Below, piece after piece: positions 1-8,036 of a DNA stretch of 64,000 nucleotides. The notes under the pieces are model-generated. The model saw only the letters and a program-made list of their open reading frames with translations, ran no database searches and was not told the DNA's origin. Position numbers and translations under genes: made by a program. The DNA is taken from contig JBKPND010000029.1 in assembly GCA_046732465.1 (NCBI GenBank), positions 1-64,000 of the forward strand, in the 5' to 3' direction. This DNA is from DASUPK01 sp046732465. GTDB taxonomy: Bacteria; Actinomycetota; Thermoleophilia; Solirubrobacterales; 70-9. Every line of letters starts with the position of its first letter. Positions within the stretch are counted from its first letter, which is position 1.

Positions 1-17
1 GGGCGGGGGCGCAGCAC

Positions 18-386
18 ATGACCCGGGTCGAGGAGACCCTCCGGGCTGCCTCGGGCGATCCCGAGGTCGCCGAGGCGATCGAGAGGGGACGGCTGCAGCG
101 CGAGCAGCGCGCGGCGGGCATCGGACTGGTCGGCGCGGCGACCGCGAGGCCTCCGGCACGCGGTCGCAAGAAGGGTGAGCGAGAGGCGGCCGATCGCCGC
201 GCTCGCGAGCAACAGGCCAAGCGCCGCAAGGAAGCCGAGCGCAAACTGGCATCCGCCGAGAAGCGCCTCGAGCGCGAGCAGGCCAAGCTCGAGCGCGCCC
301 GCGACGCCGTTGAGGATGCCGAGAAGTCCGTCCACGACGCCGAACTCGACGCCCACGCCGCACGCCGCGCCCTGGACGAGATCTAG
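18..386 (+). CDS. coiled-coil protein, possibly 5'-truncated
   Basis: This frame encodes about 122 residues and has no recognisable enzyme domain. The C-terminal two thirds (about residues 50-122) are almost pure Lys/Arg/Glu/Ala with heptad-like spacing, so a long charged coiled coil is expected. The reading frame is open back to the edge of the window, so the ATG at 18 may be internal and the protein longer. The stop codon lies 16 bases before the next start, and the TAGGAG around that stop serves as ribosome-binding site for the following ThDP enzyme, which suggests co-transcription. Function unknown. Confidence 0.55.
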   Translation: MTRVEETLRAASGDPEVAEAIERGRLQREQRAAGIGLVGAATARPPARGRKKGEREAADRRAREQQAKRRKEAERKLASAEKRLEREQAKLERARDAVEDAEKSVHDAELDAHAARRALDEI

Positions 387-402
387 GAGTAGGCTCGGCT
401 CG

Positions 403-2061
403 ATGGCGACCGAGCAAGCCCAAGGGACCCCTGACGCCGCCGAGTCCGGCGCTGTCCACGGCGGCCGTCTGGTCGCCCAGGCGATGAAGAGCCGCGGCGC
501 CTCCAAGCTCTTCACCCTCTCCGGCGGCCACCTCTTCTCGATCTATGACGGCTGTAAGAGGGAGGGCATCGACGTCATCGACTTCCGCCACGAGCAGTCC
601 GCAGCGTTCGCCGCGATCGGCTGGGCAAAGGCGACACGCGAGCCGGGAATCTGCGCGCTCACCGCGGGCTGCGGCGTGACCAACGGGATGAGCGCGATCG
701 CCTCCGCGCAGGCCGACGGCGTGCCGCTGGTGGCGCTCGGCGGGCGAGCGCCCGAGATGAGGTGGGGGAGCGGCTCGCTCCAGGAGATCGACCACCTGCC
801 CTTCGTCAAGCCGCTGGTCAAGTCCGCGCTCACCGTCAAGGATCCGGCGAAGATCGTCCGCACCACCGCCGAGGCGATCGACACCGCGGCCGAGCCGCCG
901 CTCGGCCCGACCTTCGTCGACTACCCGCTCGACGTCGTCTTCTCGGAGGCCGAGACCGAGGTGCCCGACCCGCTCTCGGTGCCGGAACGAGTCCCGGACG
1001 GGGTGGAGGAGGCCGCCAAGTTGCTCGCCGAGGCCGGGCGCCCGGCGATCATGGCCGGCACCAATCTCTACTGGGGCCAGGCCGAGAACGAGTTGCGGGA
1101 GCTGGCCGAGGAGCTCGGCATCCCGGTCTTCCTCAACGGCCTCGGGCGCGGCTGCCTGCCCCCCGACCACGAGCTCTACTTCTCCCGCGCCCGTGGCTCC
1201 GCCCTGCAGGGCTGCGACGTAGCCCTCGTGATCGGCGTGCCGCTCGACTTCCGGCTCGGCTTCGGCGCCTCCATCGGCGAGGAGTCGAAGCTGATTCAGC
1301 TCGACTTCACACCGACCCGGCTAGAGAAGACGAGGCAACCCGACCTCGCCCTCGCTGGCGACATCGGCGCCGCGCTCACTGCGATCCGTGAGTCGGTCGA
1401 CGCCGACCCGCAGCGGACTTCGAGCTGGGTCAACCGGCTGCGGGTGATCGAGGATGAGAAGCGCGCCGAGGAGCAGGAGATGCTCGACGACGACCGTTCT
1501 CCGCTCCACCCGATGCGGGTCTACAAGGAGCTCGGCGACTTCCTCGACCGCGACGCGATCGTCGTCGGCGACGGCGGTGACTTCGTCTCCTTCGCGGGCC
1601 GGGTCTGGGAGACCTGGGAGCCGGGCACCTGGATGGATCCCGGGCCCTATGGCTGCCTCGGCGCCGGGCCGGGCCAGGCGATCGGCGCCAAGCTCGCCCA
1701 CCCCGAGCGCCAGGTCTGTCTCCTGCTCGGGGACGGCGCCTTCGGCTTCTCGGGGATGGAGTTCGACACGATGGCCCGCCACAACCTGCCGATCGTCGCG
1801 GTCATGGGCAACAACGGGATCTGGGCGCTCGAGCACCACCCGATGAAGTTCCTCTATGGCTACTCGCTCGCGGCTGAGCTGCGGCCCGAAACTCGCTACG
1901 ACGAGCTGGTCTCGGCCCTCGGCTGCCATGGCGAGCTCGTCCGCTCCCCCGACGAGCTCCGGCCGGCCCTCGACCGCGCCTTCGCCTCGGGCAAGCCCGC
2001 CCTGGTCAACGTGATCACCGATCCCGAGGTCGTCTACCCGCGCCGGGCGAACCTGGCGTAA
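403..2061 (+). CDS. thiamine-diphosphate-dependent enzyme, acetolactate synthase / 2-hydroxyacyl-CoA lyase-like
   Basis: A 552-residue ThDP enzyme with the three-domain layout of the acetolactate synthase superfamily: PYR domain (about 15-185), central domain (about 205-340) and PP domain (about 380-545). The catalytic cofactor-activating glutamate is visible in the FRHEQ motif (Glu64), and the Mg-ThDP motif GDGAFGFSG with the downstream NN is near residues 444-470. The family decarboxylates or ligates 2-keto acids or 2-hydroxyacyl-CoAs in the cytosol; the substrate cannot be told from the sequence, and no small regulatory (IlvN) subunit is adjacent, so I do not call it IlvB. The frame extends upstream to 175, but the ATG at 403 is preceded by TAGGAG and matches the family N-terminus. 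Confidence 0.85.
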   Translation: MATEQAQGTPDAAESGAVHGGRLVAQAMKSRGASKLFTLSGGHLFSIYDGCKREGIDVIDFRHEQSAAFAAIGWAKATREPGICALTAGCGVTNGMSAIASAQADGVPLVALGGRAPEMRWGSGSLQEIDHLPFVKPLVKSALTVKDPAKIVRTTAEAIDTAAEPPLGPTFVDYPLDVVFSEAETEVPDPLSVPERVPDGVEEAAKLLAEAGRPAIMAGTNLYWGQAENELRELAEELGIPVFLNGLGRGCLPPDHELYFSRARGSALQGCDVALVIGVPLDFRLGFGASIGEESKLIQLDFTPTRLEKTRQPDLALAGDIGAALTAIRESVDADPQRTSSWVNRLRVIEDEKRAEEQEMLDDDRSPLHPMRVYKELGDFLDRDAIVVGDGGDFVSFAGRVWETWEPGTWMDPGPYGCLGAGPGQAIGAKLAHPERQVCLLLGDGAFGFSGMEFDTMARHNLPIVAVMGNNGIWALEHHPMKFLYGYSLAAELRPETRYDELVSALGCHGELVRSPDELRPALDRAFASGKPALVNVITDPEVVYPRRANLA

Positions 2062-2095
2062 CCGGCGCCGGCCGATGAGGCCGCTCAACCACGGA

Positions 2096-2521
2096 TCAGG
2101 CGCGCGCGGCCGTGACTCGCTCCACGACCGTCCGGGCTCGACGCGAGATCCCAGCGGGCGTATAGCGGAAGGGTCGCCGCATCCCACGCTGGTAGGGAAA
2201 GCTCGAGGTCTCGCGGGGAGCGAGCGTCAGGTCGATGACGCGACCGCCTTCGTCGACCAACCACCAGTGGCTCTTGCCCCGACGCTTGAGATGCACGGGA
2301 TGGAGGCCGGCGTCGTAGCCGCCGGCCAGCTGGAAGTAGGCCTCGGCGGCGACGTAGGCGAATCCGTCGTAGCGGCCATGGCCGACCCGATGAGTCTCAC
2401 TGCGAAGCTCCTCGGTGAGCGCAGCCTGGACCTCACGCTTCAGCTTGTCCGCGGGCGCCAGGCTCCGGTTCTGCGACCTGGCGCCCGCCGAGGATCCGCT
2501 CTTGACACGGGAGAGACTCAT
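2096..2521 (-). CDS. conserved hypothetical protein with a WWLVDEGGRVIDLT core
   Basis: A 141-residue protein starting at an ATG with AGGAG six bases upstream. Residues about 48-100 hold YVAAEAYFQLAGGYDAGLHP followed by SHWWLVDEGGRVIDLT. This resembles a small family in phage and bacterial genomes whose members read (C)YVASEA...HW.L....G..lDpT, possibly a papain/transglutaminase-like fold. Here the position where family members often carry Cys is Phe-Ala, so catalysis is doubtful. The first 35 residues are basic and low in complexity. It is convergent with the ThDP gene and lies 44 bases downstream of the zinc-ribbon gene on the same strand, so the two may share a transcript. Confidence 0.6.
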   Translation of the reverse strand: MSLSRVKSGSSAGARSQNRSLAPADKLKREVQAALTEELRSETHRVGHGRYDGFAYVAAEAYFQLAGGYDAGLHPVHLKRRGKSHWWLVDEGGRVIDLTLAPRETSSFPYQRGMRRPFRYTPAGISRRARTVVERVTAARA

Positions 2522-2565
2522 TCCCGCTCCTGAGGGAGCGGCGGCGGAAGTTCTCCCCCCGTCGG

Positions 2566-2799
2566 TCAGGCGCGCTGGGCGACGACCTGGCCGTTGGTGG
2601 CGCGCCGGCCAGTGTGGAGGCGGACCAGGGAGCGGAGCTCCTCGCTCGCCTGAGGGCCCCAGAGGGCCGAGTAACAGGGGGAGCAGAGCAGCTCGCCCGT
2701 CGGCGTCTGGCGGCCGTTCGAGAAGACCTCCGCGAGGCATTGGGCGCAGTGGTGCCGCATGGCCGGGATATCGGCAGGGCGCAGGGATTTCCTGAGCAC
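2566..2799 (-). CDS. small zinc-ribbon protein
   Basis: A 77-residue protein (GTG start; an ATG at 2760 would give 64 residues). It contains CAQC followed about 20 residues later by CSPC, a four-cysteine zinc-ribbon knuckle, and a basic C-terminal tail. No partner or DNA target can be inferred. It is divergent from the SnoaL-like gene at 2835 with only 35 bases between starts, and precedes the gene ending at 2096 on the same strand. Confidence 0.5.
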   Translation of the reverse strand: MLRKSLRPADIPAMRHHCAQCLAEVFSNGRQTPTGELLCSPCYSALWGPQASEELRSLVRLHTGRRATNGQVVAQRA

Positions 2800-2834
2800 T
2801 TCCAGCCCGCCTGGACAGCGGGGATACTCCGCCG

Positions 2835-3260
2835 ATGGATCCTCGCTCGCTCGAGTTCTGGGAGTGGTTCTATGAGCCGGTCAATCGCGGCGCCGAGATG
2901 ACTGCCCATGAACGCTGGCGGGCGGTCGAGGAGCGCTGGGATCCCGACCTGGTGCTGATCCAGAGCCCCGAAATGCCTGGGACTGCGGGGGAGTTCCGCG
3001 GCTACGAGGGCCTTGCGGCGAACACGCGCGAGCTGCTCGAGTCCTGGGATCGGGTGAACTTCCGCCCGGACCAGGTGCACGTGGTGGGCGACGATCGCTA
3101 CCTGGTGCTGGTCGACGCGAGTGGGCGCGGACGTGGCAGCGGAGTGGCGCTGGGCGGCGATCAGCTCGGTCACCTCGTCACCCTCCGGGACGGGCGTGCC
3201 GCGCGGCTCGAGGTCTACCGGGGCTGGGACGCGGCCCGCAAGGCCGCTGGACTGCATTGA
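2835..3260 (+). CDS. SnoaL-like / NTF2-fold protein
   Basis: A 141-residue single-domain protein with the look of the SnoaL-like NTF2 family: an N-terminal helical part, FRGYEGLAANTRELLESWD in the middle (the typical G-Y-x-G-l-x-x motif) and a beta-rich end with VTLRDGRAARLEVYRGWDAA. Family members are cone-shaped ligand-binding or isomerase-like proteins; the substrate is not predictable. The ATG at 2835 is the first start in frame; its ribosome-binding site is weak. The stop is followed by a 227-base hairpin-rich gap. Confidence 0.75.
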   Translation: MDPRSLEFWEWFYEPVNRGAEMTAHERWRAVEERWDPDLVLIQSPEMPGTAGEFRGYEGLAANTRELLESWDRVNFRPDQVHVVGDDRYLVLVDASGRGRGSGVALGGDQLGHLVTLRDGRAARLEVYRGWDAARKAAGLH

Positions 3261-3261
3261 C

Positions 3262-3422
3262 CCAGCAGGAAGCGGCCCAACGTACCTAGCCGCTGGGCCA
3301 CCTCCCTGCTGCGTTCCCCAAATTGCAAGGACTTGCGGTGTCGCATCCTTGCTCCCCTCGAGACCCGTCCATGGGTCCCATGAGGTACACGCCACCTCCT
3401 TCTGCCCGCTACGCCAATTTTT
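3262..3422. other. hairpin-rich intergenic region, candidate structured RNA
   Basis: Between the SnoaL-like gene and the aldo/keto reductase gene four hairpins follow one another within about 130 bases. They are CAGCAGG-AAGC-GGCCCA pairing with TGGGCC-ACCTC-CCTGCTG; GCAAGGA with inner TTGCG/CGCA pairing to TCCTTGC; GACCC/GGGTC; and GAGGT/ACCTC. A short T run at about 3417-3422 could end a plus-strand transcript. I tried to match SRP RNA, RNase P, tmRNA and common riboswitches and none fits: the C-GGAA-G loop of SRP helix 8 is absent. The strand is undetermined. Confidence 0.35.
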
Positions 3423-3487
3423 AGCCGCGACAGCACACTCCCGAGCCGCCGCGATTGCCGGGCATCGCGCTTGGGTAGGGTGGCCGC

Positions 3488-4486
3488 GTGGAATTCCGCA
3501 GGCTCGGCGACTCGGACATCGAGGTCTCTGAGATCTCCCTCGGCTCGTGGCTCACGTACGCGGGCGGCGTGGAGCGCGAGCACACCGAGGCCTGCACGAA
3601 AGCCGCCTTCGAGGCCGGCATCAACTTCTTCGACACCGCCAACGTCTACGGCCAGGGCGCCGCCGAGTCGGCTTGGGGCGAGATCCTCAAGGACTACGAC
3701 CGCGACTCGTTCGTCCTCGCGACCAAGGTCTTCTTCCAGATGTCCGACGACGACGAGGACCGCGGCCTCTCTCGTGAGCAGATCCACAAGCAGATAGATC
3801 TCTCATTGCAGCGCCTCGGGACCGACTACGTCGACCTCTACCAGTGCCACCGTCCCGACCCGGACGTCCCGATCGAGGAGACGATGGAGGCGCTCACCGA
3901 GGTCTGCGAGGCGGGCAAGGCCCGCGAGATCGGCTTCTCCGAGTGGACCGTCGAGCAGGTCGAGGCCTCGCTCGAGGTCCCGGACACCAACAAGTTCGTC
4001 TCCTCTCAGCCCCAGTACAACATGATCTGGCGCGCTCCCGAGGCCGAGCTGATCGGCTTCTGCGAGGAGCGCGGCATCTCCCAGATCGTCTGGTCCCCGC
4101 TCGCCCAGGGAGTGCTCACCGGCAAGTACAGGCCCGGCGAGCCGCCGCCGCCCGACTCCCGCGCCGCGTCGGACGCGATGAACTGGGCGATGGACCGTTA
4201 CAACTCGGACGAGGTCCTCGAGGCGGTCCAGAGGCTGATCCCGATCGCCGAGGGAGCGGGCATCAGCATGCCGACGATGGCGCTCGCCTGGTGTCTTCGC
4301 CAGGACAACCTCGCCTCGGTGATCACGGGCGCCACCCGCCCGGAACAGGTGCAATCGAATGCCGAGGCCTCGGGAGTGAAGCTCTCCCAAGACACCCTCG
4401 ACGCGATCGACGAGGCGCTCGACGGAGTCGTCGTCAGCGGGCCGCGGCTCGCGAACTTCGTGAAGGAGGGCGTGACGCACCGTTAG
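3488..4486 (+). CDS. aldo/keto reductase (Kv-beta/YghZ-like)
   Basis: A 332-residue TIM-barrel NADPH-dependent oxidoreductase. The catalytic tetrad is intact: Asp in FFDTANVYG, Tyr in the same motif, Lys in LATKVFF and His in YQCHRPD. The C-terminal NADP-binding part has the usual VITGATRPEQ. Length and the FRRLGDSDIEVSEISLGSW start match the voltage-gated potassium channel beta/AKR family, which reduces aldehydes and ketones. The start is GTG at 3488. The stop overlaps the stop of the convergent alpha/beta hydrolase by four bases. Physiological substrate unknown. Confidence 0.88.
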   Translation: MEFRRLGDSDIEVSEISLGSWLTYAGGVEREHTEACTKAAFEAGINFFDTANVYGQGAAESAWGEILKDYDRDSFVLATKVFFQMSDDDEDRGLSREQIHKQIDLSLQRLGTDYVDLYQCHRPDPDVPIEETMEALTEVCEAGKAREIGFSEWTVEQVEASLEVPDTNKFVSSQPQYNMIWRAPEAELIGFCEERGISQIVWSPLAQGVLTGKYRPGEPPPPDSRAASDAMNWAMDRYNSDEVLEAVQRLIPIAEGAGISMPTMALAWCLRQDNLASVITGATRPEQVQSNAEASGVKLSQDTLDAIDEALDGVVVSGPRLANFVKEGVTHR

Positions 4487-5157
4487 GGGCGGGCGATTCG
4501 ATCGAGGAGCTCACCGAGGGTGTCCGGGTCCTCGGCCATCGGGAAGTGGCCGCCGGGGACCTCGATCGGCTCGACGCCGAGCATCTCGCGCGCCATGAAC
4601 CGTTCCCAGTCCGGCTCGAAGAGCTCGTCCTCGGCGGCGTAGATGAGTACGGTCGGGTTGTCGGGGTGGGCCTGGAGCGGAAAGTCGCCCTTCGGCATCG
4701 CCATCGGCCGGAGTCGCCCCGCCAGCATGCTGGCCCTCGGGGGCGGCACGCGCCCGTAGAGCGCCTCGAGCGCGACCGCCTCGTCCCAGGCGCTGGTGCC
4801 GTCAGAACCAGTCTCTGGAAACGGGACGTCGCGGCGGAAAATCTCCGGAGCGCCGGGCGGCGGCTCGAATCCCCCGAGTCTCGGGCAGAGGTGTACGAGC
4901 AGCGCGTGCGGCCGGGCTGCCGCCACAAGTGACGAATAGGCCGTCCCTTGGGAGTGGCCGACGATCACCAGGGGGCCGTCGACGCCTTCCAGCGCGTCCA
5001 GGGCGGGCCGGATGCGCTCGTCGAATCCGGCCTCGGGATCCTGCAGGGGCAGGTCGGGCACCACGACGGCGTGACCGCGCTCCTGCAGCCGCGGCGTGAG
5101 CTCATCCCAGCAGGAGGGCTCGTGCCACGCGCCGTGGATCAGGCAGAAGGTGGCCAC
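4483..5157 (-). CDS. alpha/beta hydrolase
   Basis: A 224-residue alpha/beta hydrolase. The oxyanion segment LIHGAWH is at the start, the nucleophile elbow GHSQG at about residues 66-70, the acid in IYAAEDELF and the catalytic His in PGGHFPM near the end, so the triad is complete. The short length and few cap residues resemble the RsbQ/MenH-like esterase group. It is transcribed toward the aldo/keto reductase and overlaps its stop. No operon partner. Confidence 0.85.
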   Translation of the reverse strand: MATFCLIHGAWHEPSCWDELTPRLQERGHAVVVPDLPLQDPEAGFDERIRPALDALEGVDGPLVIVGHSQGTAYSSLVAAARPHALLVHLCPRLGGFEPPPGAPEIFRRDVPFPETGSDGTSAWDEAVALEALYGRVPPPRASMLAGRLRPMAMPKGDFPLQAHPDNPTVLIYAAEDELFEPDWERFMAREMLGVEPIEVPGGHFPMAEDPDTLGELLDRIARP

Positions 5158-5195
5158 CTTGGGGCAGGTCTACCACGCTCGCCCCCGGCGCGGGC

Positions 5196-5230
5196 AAAAA
5201 GAAAGGGCCCGCCGAAGCGGGCCCTTTCTT
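5196..5230 (-). terminator. Rho-independent terminator of the cold-shock gene
   Basis: A perfect 14-bp inverted repeat (AAGAAAGGGCCCGC / GCGGGCCCTTTCTT) with a four-base loop spans 5199-5230. Read on the minus strand the stem is followed by a run of five T, so it terminates the cold-shock transcript about 27 bases after its stop codon. The T-rich arm on the other side could also serve the plus strand. Confidence 0.85.
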
Positions 5231-5256
5231 GTGCGGTTCAGAAGCTTTGAGGCTCC

Positions 5257-5463
5257 CTAAGCGACCTGCTTCACCCCGGTCGCGGCCGGGCCCTTCGGGC
5301 CCTGCTCGGTCTCGTACTCGACCTTCGCGCCCTCCTCGAGCGAGCGGTAGCCGTCGCCCTCGATCGAGCTGAAATGGACGAATACGTCGTTAGAGCCATC
5401 GTCGGGTGTGATGAACCCGTAGCCCTTGTCGTTGCTGAACCACTTGACGGTTCCGGTAGGCAT
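5257..5463 (-). CDS. cold-shock protein (CspA family)
   Basis: A 68-residue single cold-shock domain, the usual length. The RNA-binding motifs RNP1 (KGYGFI) and RNP2 (VFVHF) are both present, after the standard MPTGTVKWF start. Such proteins bind single-stranded RNA/DNA and melt secondary structure in mRNAs. The ATG at 5463 has a strong GGAGGCG site; the frame continues upstream but that part is not Csp-like. The leader between the palindrome at 5541 and the ATG is long, as is common for csp genes. A strong terminator follows. Confidence 0.95.
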   Translation of the reverse strand: MPTGTVKWFSNDKGYGFITPDDGSNDVFVHFSSIEGDGYRSLEEGAKVEYETEQGPKGPAATGVKQVA

Positions 5464-5540
5464 CTCGCCTCCTACTTCTTGTGCTGCGAACGCGAGGAAG
5501 CAAGATGCTGCTGACAACGCGAGCGCTACGCACACCTTTG

Positions 5541-5552
5541 CCGGTATACCGG
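5541..5552. promoter_or_regulatory. palindrome in the cold-shock gene upstream region
   Basis: CCGGTATACCGG is a perfect 12-base palindrome about 80 bases upstream of the cold-shock start codon. It includes a TATACC element, so it may overlap the -10 region or be an operator. There is no independent support. Confidence 0.3.
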
Positions 5553-5628
5553 CCTAACGGGTCGGGACGGTAGCAGCCTCGCGGACGGAACTGGGGAGTC
5601 GGGGAGCGGTCCCGCCCCGCGCGATGTG

Positions 5629-6870
5629 CTAGCTCGAGCCCAGCCGGCAGAGCACCTGGTAGACCGAGGTGAAGTCGATCTCGAAGCCGTTCCGGGCCGC
5701 CCGCAGATAGAGCCGCCAGACCCGCAGCCGCTCGGGTCCGGCGAGCTCCTCGGCCCGCTCACGGTGCGCGTCGAGGTTGGCGATCCAGTGCCGCAGCGTC
5801 TCGGCGTAGTCGGCGCCGAACTCCTCGACGTGCCGGGCGATGAACCCGGCCCTCTCCAGCGCGAGGATCACTCGGGAGACGTGCAGCGTCTCGCCGTCGG
5901 GGAAGACGTAGCGCTCGGAGAAGGGGCCGCCCTCGACGCTGCCGTGGCGGAGCCGCGAGATGCCGTGGTTGAGCAGGCGCCCGCCCGGCCGCAGCATCGA
6001 GGCGAGCTGCTCGGCGTAGCGGTCGATCTGAGCCTCGCCGACGTGCTCGACCATCCCGATCGAGGCGACCGCGTCGAAGCTCTCCCCGGCGAGCTCGCGG
6101 TAGTCCTGGACCCGGATCTCGATCCGATCGTCGAGCCCCGCGCCGGCCACGCGCTTACGCGCCAGCTGGGCCTGCGGCTCCGACAAGGTGATGCCGACCG
6201 CCTCGACCCCGTAGCGCGAGGCGGCATGCCTCACGAAGCTGCCCCAGCCGCAGCCCACGTCGAGCACCCGCTCGCCCTCCCGCAGCCCGAGCTTGGTGCA
6301 GACCAGGTCGAGCTTCGCCTCCTGAGCTTCCTCGAGGGTGGGCGGTTGGTCGCGAGCGAGCAGTCCCTTTCGCTTCGGGACCCGGGAGAAGAAGGCGCAG
6401 GAGTAGGTCATCGATTCGTCGAGGAAGAGGGAGAAGAACTCGTTGCCGACGTCGTAGTGATGGCGGACGGCCTCGCGGTCGCGCTCAGAGCTGTGCTTGC
6501 GGCCGCGCAGGTGGATCTCCGCCTTTGGTGCCGGCGGCGGTCGCCGTACGCCGGCGGCGCGCAGGGCCGCCGTGATCAGCCGCGCCTTGGTGGCGGCGCC
6601 CACCTCCGGCGGCTCCCAGTCGTTGAGCAGACCGATGACGGCGTCCATGTCGTCGACCTCGATCTCGCCGGCGACGTAGGCGCGGCCGAGCCCCAGCTGG
6701 CCGGGAGCCGCGACGGCGTAGGCGAGGGCGTCAGGGGACTGGGCGGTGAAGGTCGGCCCTCCGCCGTTCGAGTCGGTCGAGGGGACCCGCGAGCCGTCCC
6801 AGAGCTCGATCGTGAACGGCCGGTCCGGGAAGGCGCGCTCGATCTCCTTGACGAGCGGCTCGGTGGACAT
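5629..6870 (-). CDS. cyclopropane-fatty-acyl-phospholipid synthase family methyltransferase
   Basis: A 413-residue SAM-dependent enzyme that methylenates or methylates double bonds of membrane phospholipid acyl chains. The N-terminal lipid-binding part (about 1-125) is followed by the hallmark HHYDVGN (137-143) and the SAM motif VLDVGCGWGSF (202-212), then the conserved SIGMVEHVG. Length agrees with the family (about 380-430). It is divergently transcribed from the acyl-lipid desaturase at 7029 across 158 bases with two copies of an operator-like motif, which makes sense because the desaturase creates the double bonds this enzyme would modify. Confidence 0.92.
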   Translation of the reverse strand: MSTEPLVKEIERAFPDRPFTIELWDGSRVPSTDSNGGGPTFTAQSPDALAYAVAAPGQLGLGRAYVAGEIEVDDMDAVIGLLNDWEPPEVGAATKARLITAALRAAGVRRPPPAPKAEIHLRGRKHSSERDREAVRHHYDVGNEFFSLFLDESMTYSCAFFSRVPKRKGLLARDQPPTLEEAQEAKLDLVCTKLGLREGERVLDVGCGWGSFVRHAASRYGVEAVGITLSEPQAQLARKRVAGAGLDDRIEIRVQDYRELAGESFDAVASIGMVEHVGEAQIDRYAEQLASMLRPGGRLLNHGISRLRHGSVEGGPFSERYVFPDGETLHVSRVILALERAGFIARHVEEFGADYAETLRHWIANLDAHRERAEELAGPERLRVWRLYLRAARNGFEIDFTSVYQVLCRLGSS

Positions 6871-6906
6871 GTGTCGACCCTAGCGGGCACGCTGATTCAG
6901 TTCCGG

Positions 6907-6947
6907 TTAGGGAACCCGAACTCCCCACCACAGGCTTAGGGAATCCC
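6907..6947. promoter_or_regulatory. doubled operator-like motif between cfa-like and desaturase genes
   Basis: TTAGGGAACCC at 6907-6917 and TTAGGGAATCCC at 6936-6947 are near-identical, partly palindromic (GGGAA/TCCC) words spaced 29 bases start to start, about three helical turns. They lie in the shared divergent promoter region of the two lipid-modifying genes. A dimeric regulator binding both is the simplest reading; its identity is unknown. Confidence 0.45.
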
Positions 6948-7028
6948 GGTAGGGTCCGTGGCCCCGGGACTCGAGACGGGGACGGCGCAGCCGGACTCGC
7001 TCGGTCAGGACCAACAAAGGAGATCCAG

Positions 7029-8027
7029 ATGTCGGACGTTGCCGGACTGACAGCGACCCCCACCGGCTCGTCGACCACAGCGGCGCCCCCGGCGCCGTCA
7101 GCGGCGCGCCAATCCCTCGCGGACGCGGTGCAACCGGCCGAGCACGAGACCCGCGACCGGATCATCACCGGCCTGCTCACGGTCATTCCGTTCCTGATGC
7201 TCGGTTTCGTCATCTGGCAGCTCGCCGGCAGCTGGCTGCACTGGAGCGACTTCGTCGTCTTCGCGGCGGTCTATATCCCCTGTGGGCTCGGGATCACGGT
7301 CGGTTTCCACCGCCTCTTCACCCACCGCAGCTTCAAGACCGGACCAGTGACGCGGGCCGTCATCGGAGCTCTTGGCTCGGCGGCAATCGAGGGCCCGGTG
7401 ATCTCCTGGGTCGCCGACCACCGCAAGCACCACGCCTTCTCGGACAAGGAGGGCGACCCCCACAGCCCGCACGTCGGCCACGGCGAGGGCGTCTGGGCGC
7501 AGTTCAAGGGCTTCTTCCACGCCCACCTCGGCTGGCTCTTCATCCACACCCAGCGCGGCAACAAGAAGCGCTTCGCCCCGGACCTGCTCAAGGACCCGGT
7601 GGTCCGCTTCATCGACAAGACCTTCCTGGTCTGGGCGGCCGTCGGCCTCGCGATCCCATTCGGGCTCGGAGTCGCGATTGGCGGGACCGTGCTCGCGGGC
7701 CTCACGGGGCTGCTCTGGGGAGGCGCGGTGAGGATCCTGGTCCTGCACCACGTCACCTACTCGATCAACTCGCTCTGCCACATGTTCGGCAAGCGGGACT
7801 TCGAGACCACCGACGAGTCGCGCAACCTCGCCTGGCTCGCCCTGCCGACGCTGGGCGAGGCCTGGCACAACTCCCACCACGCCTTCCCCAGTTCCGCGGT
7901 GCACGGGATGAAGCGCACGCAGCTCGATCCCTCCGCCGCGGTGATCTGGATGCTCGAGAAGCTCGGCCTCGCCTGGGACGTGGTGCGGATCGAGCCCGAG
8001 CGCCAGGCGGTAAAAGCCGCCGCCTGA
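7029..8027 (+). CDS. acyl-CoA / acyl-lipid delta-9 desaturase
   Basis: A 332-residue integral membrane di-iron desaturase. The three histidine boxes are present: HRLFTH, HRKHH and HNSHH, ligating the two irons, and hydrophobic stretches at about 55-80, 85-105 and 205-240 provide the membrane segments. The family introduces a double bond into saturated acyl chains using O2 and an electron donor. The ATG has AAGGAGAT eight bases upstream. The N-terminal 45 residues are Ala/Thr/Pro-rich and probably cytosolic. It is divergent from the cyclopropane synthase; nine bases separate its stop from the following binding-protein gene. Confidence 0.92.
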   Translation: MSDVAGLTATPTGSSTTAAPPAPSAARQSLADAVQPAEHETRDRIITGLLTVIPFLMLGFVIWQLAGSWLHWSDFVVFAAVYIPCGLGITVGFHRLFTHRSFKTGPVTRAVIGALGSAAIEGPVISWVADHRKHHAFSDKEGDPHSPHVGHGEGVWAQFKGFFHAHLGWLFIHTQRGNKKRFAPDLLKDPVVRFIDKTFLVWAAVGLAIPFGLGVAIGGTVLAGLTGLLWGGAVRILVLHHVTYSINSLCHMFGKRDFETTDESRNLAWLALPTLGEAWHNSHHAFPSSAVHGMKRTQLDPSAAVIWMLEKLGLAWDVVRIEPERQAVKAAA

Positions 8028-8036
8028 GCCCATAAG

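Noticed and set aside
175..402. N-terminal extension of the ThDP enzyme
   Set aside because: The extension overlaps the preceding coiled-coil gene in another frame, is Ser/Pro/Arg-rich low complexity, and ATG 403 has its own ribosome-binding site.
1321..2187. Minus-strand 288-residue open frame across the ThDP gene
   Set aside because: It is a shadow of a well-supported gene. Many such long antisense frames occur in this G/C-rich window (also over the FTR1, LuxR and MFS genes).
3262..3422. SRP (4.5S) RNA
   Set aside because: AGGAAGCGGCC resembles part of the SRP core AGGAAGCAGCC, but the C-GGAA-G apical loop and the upstream GTCAGG strand are absent on both strands.
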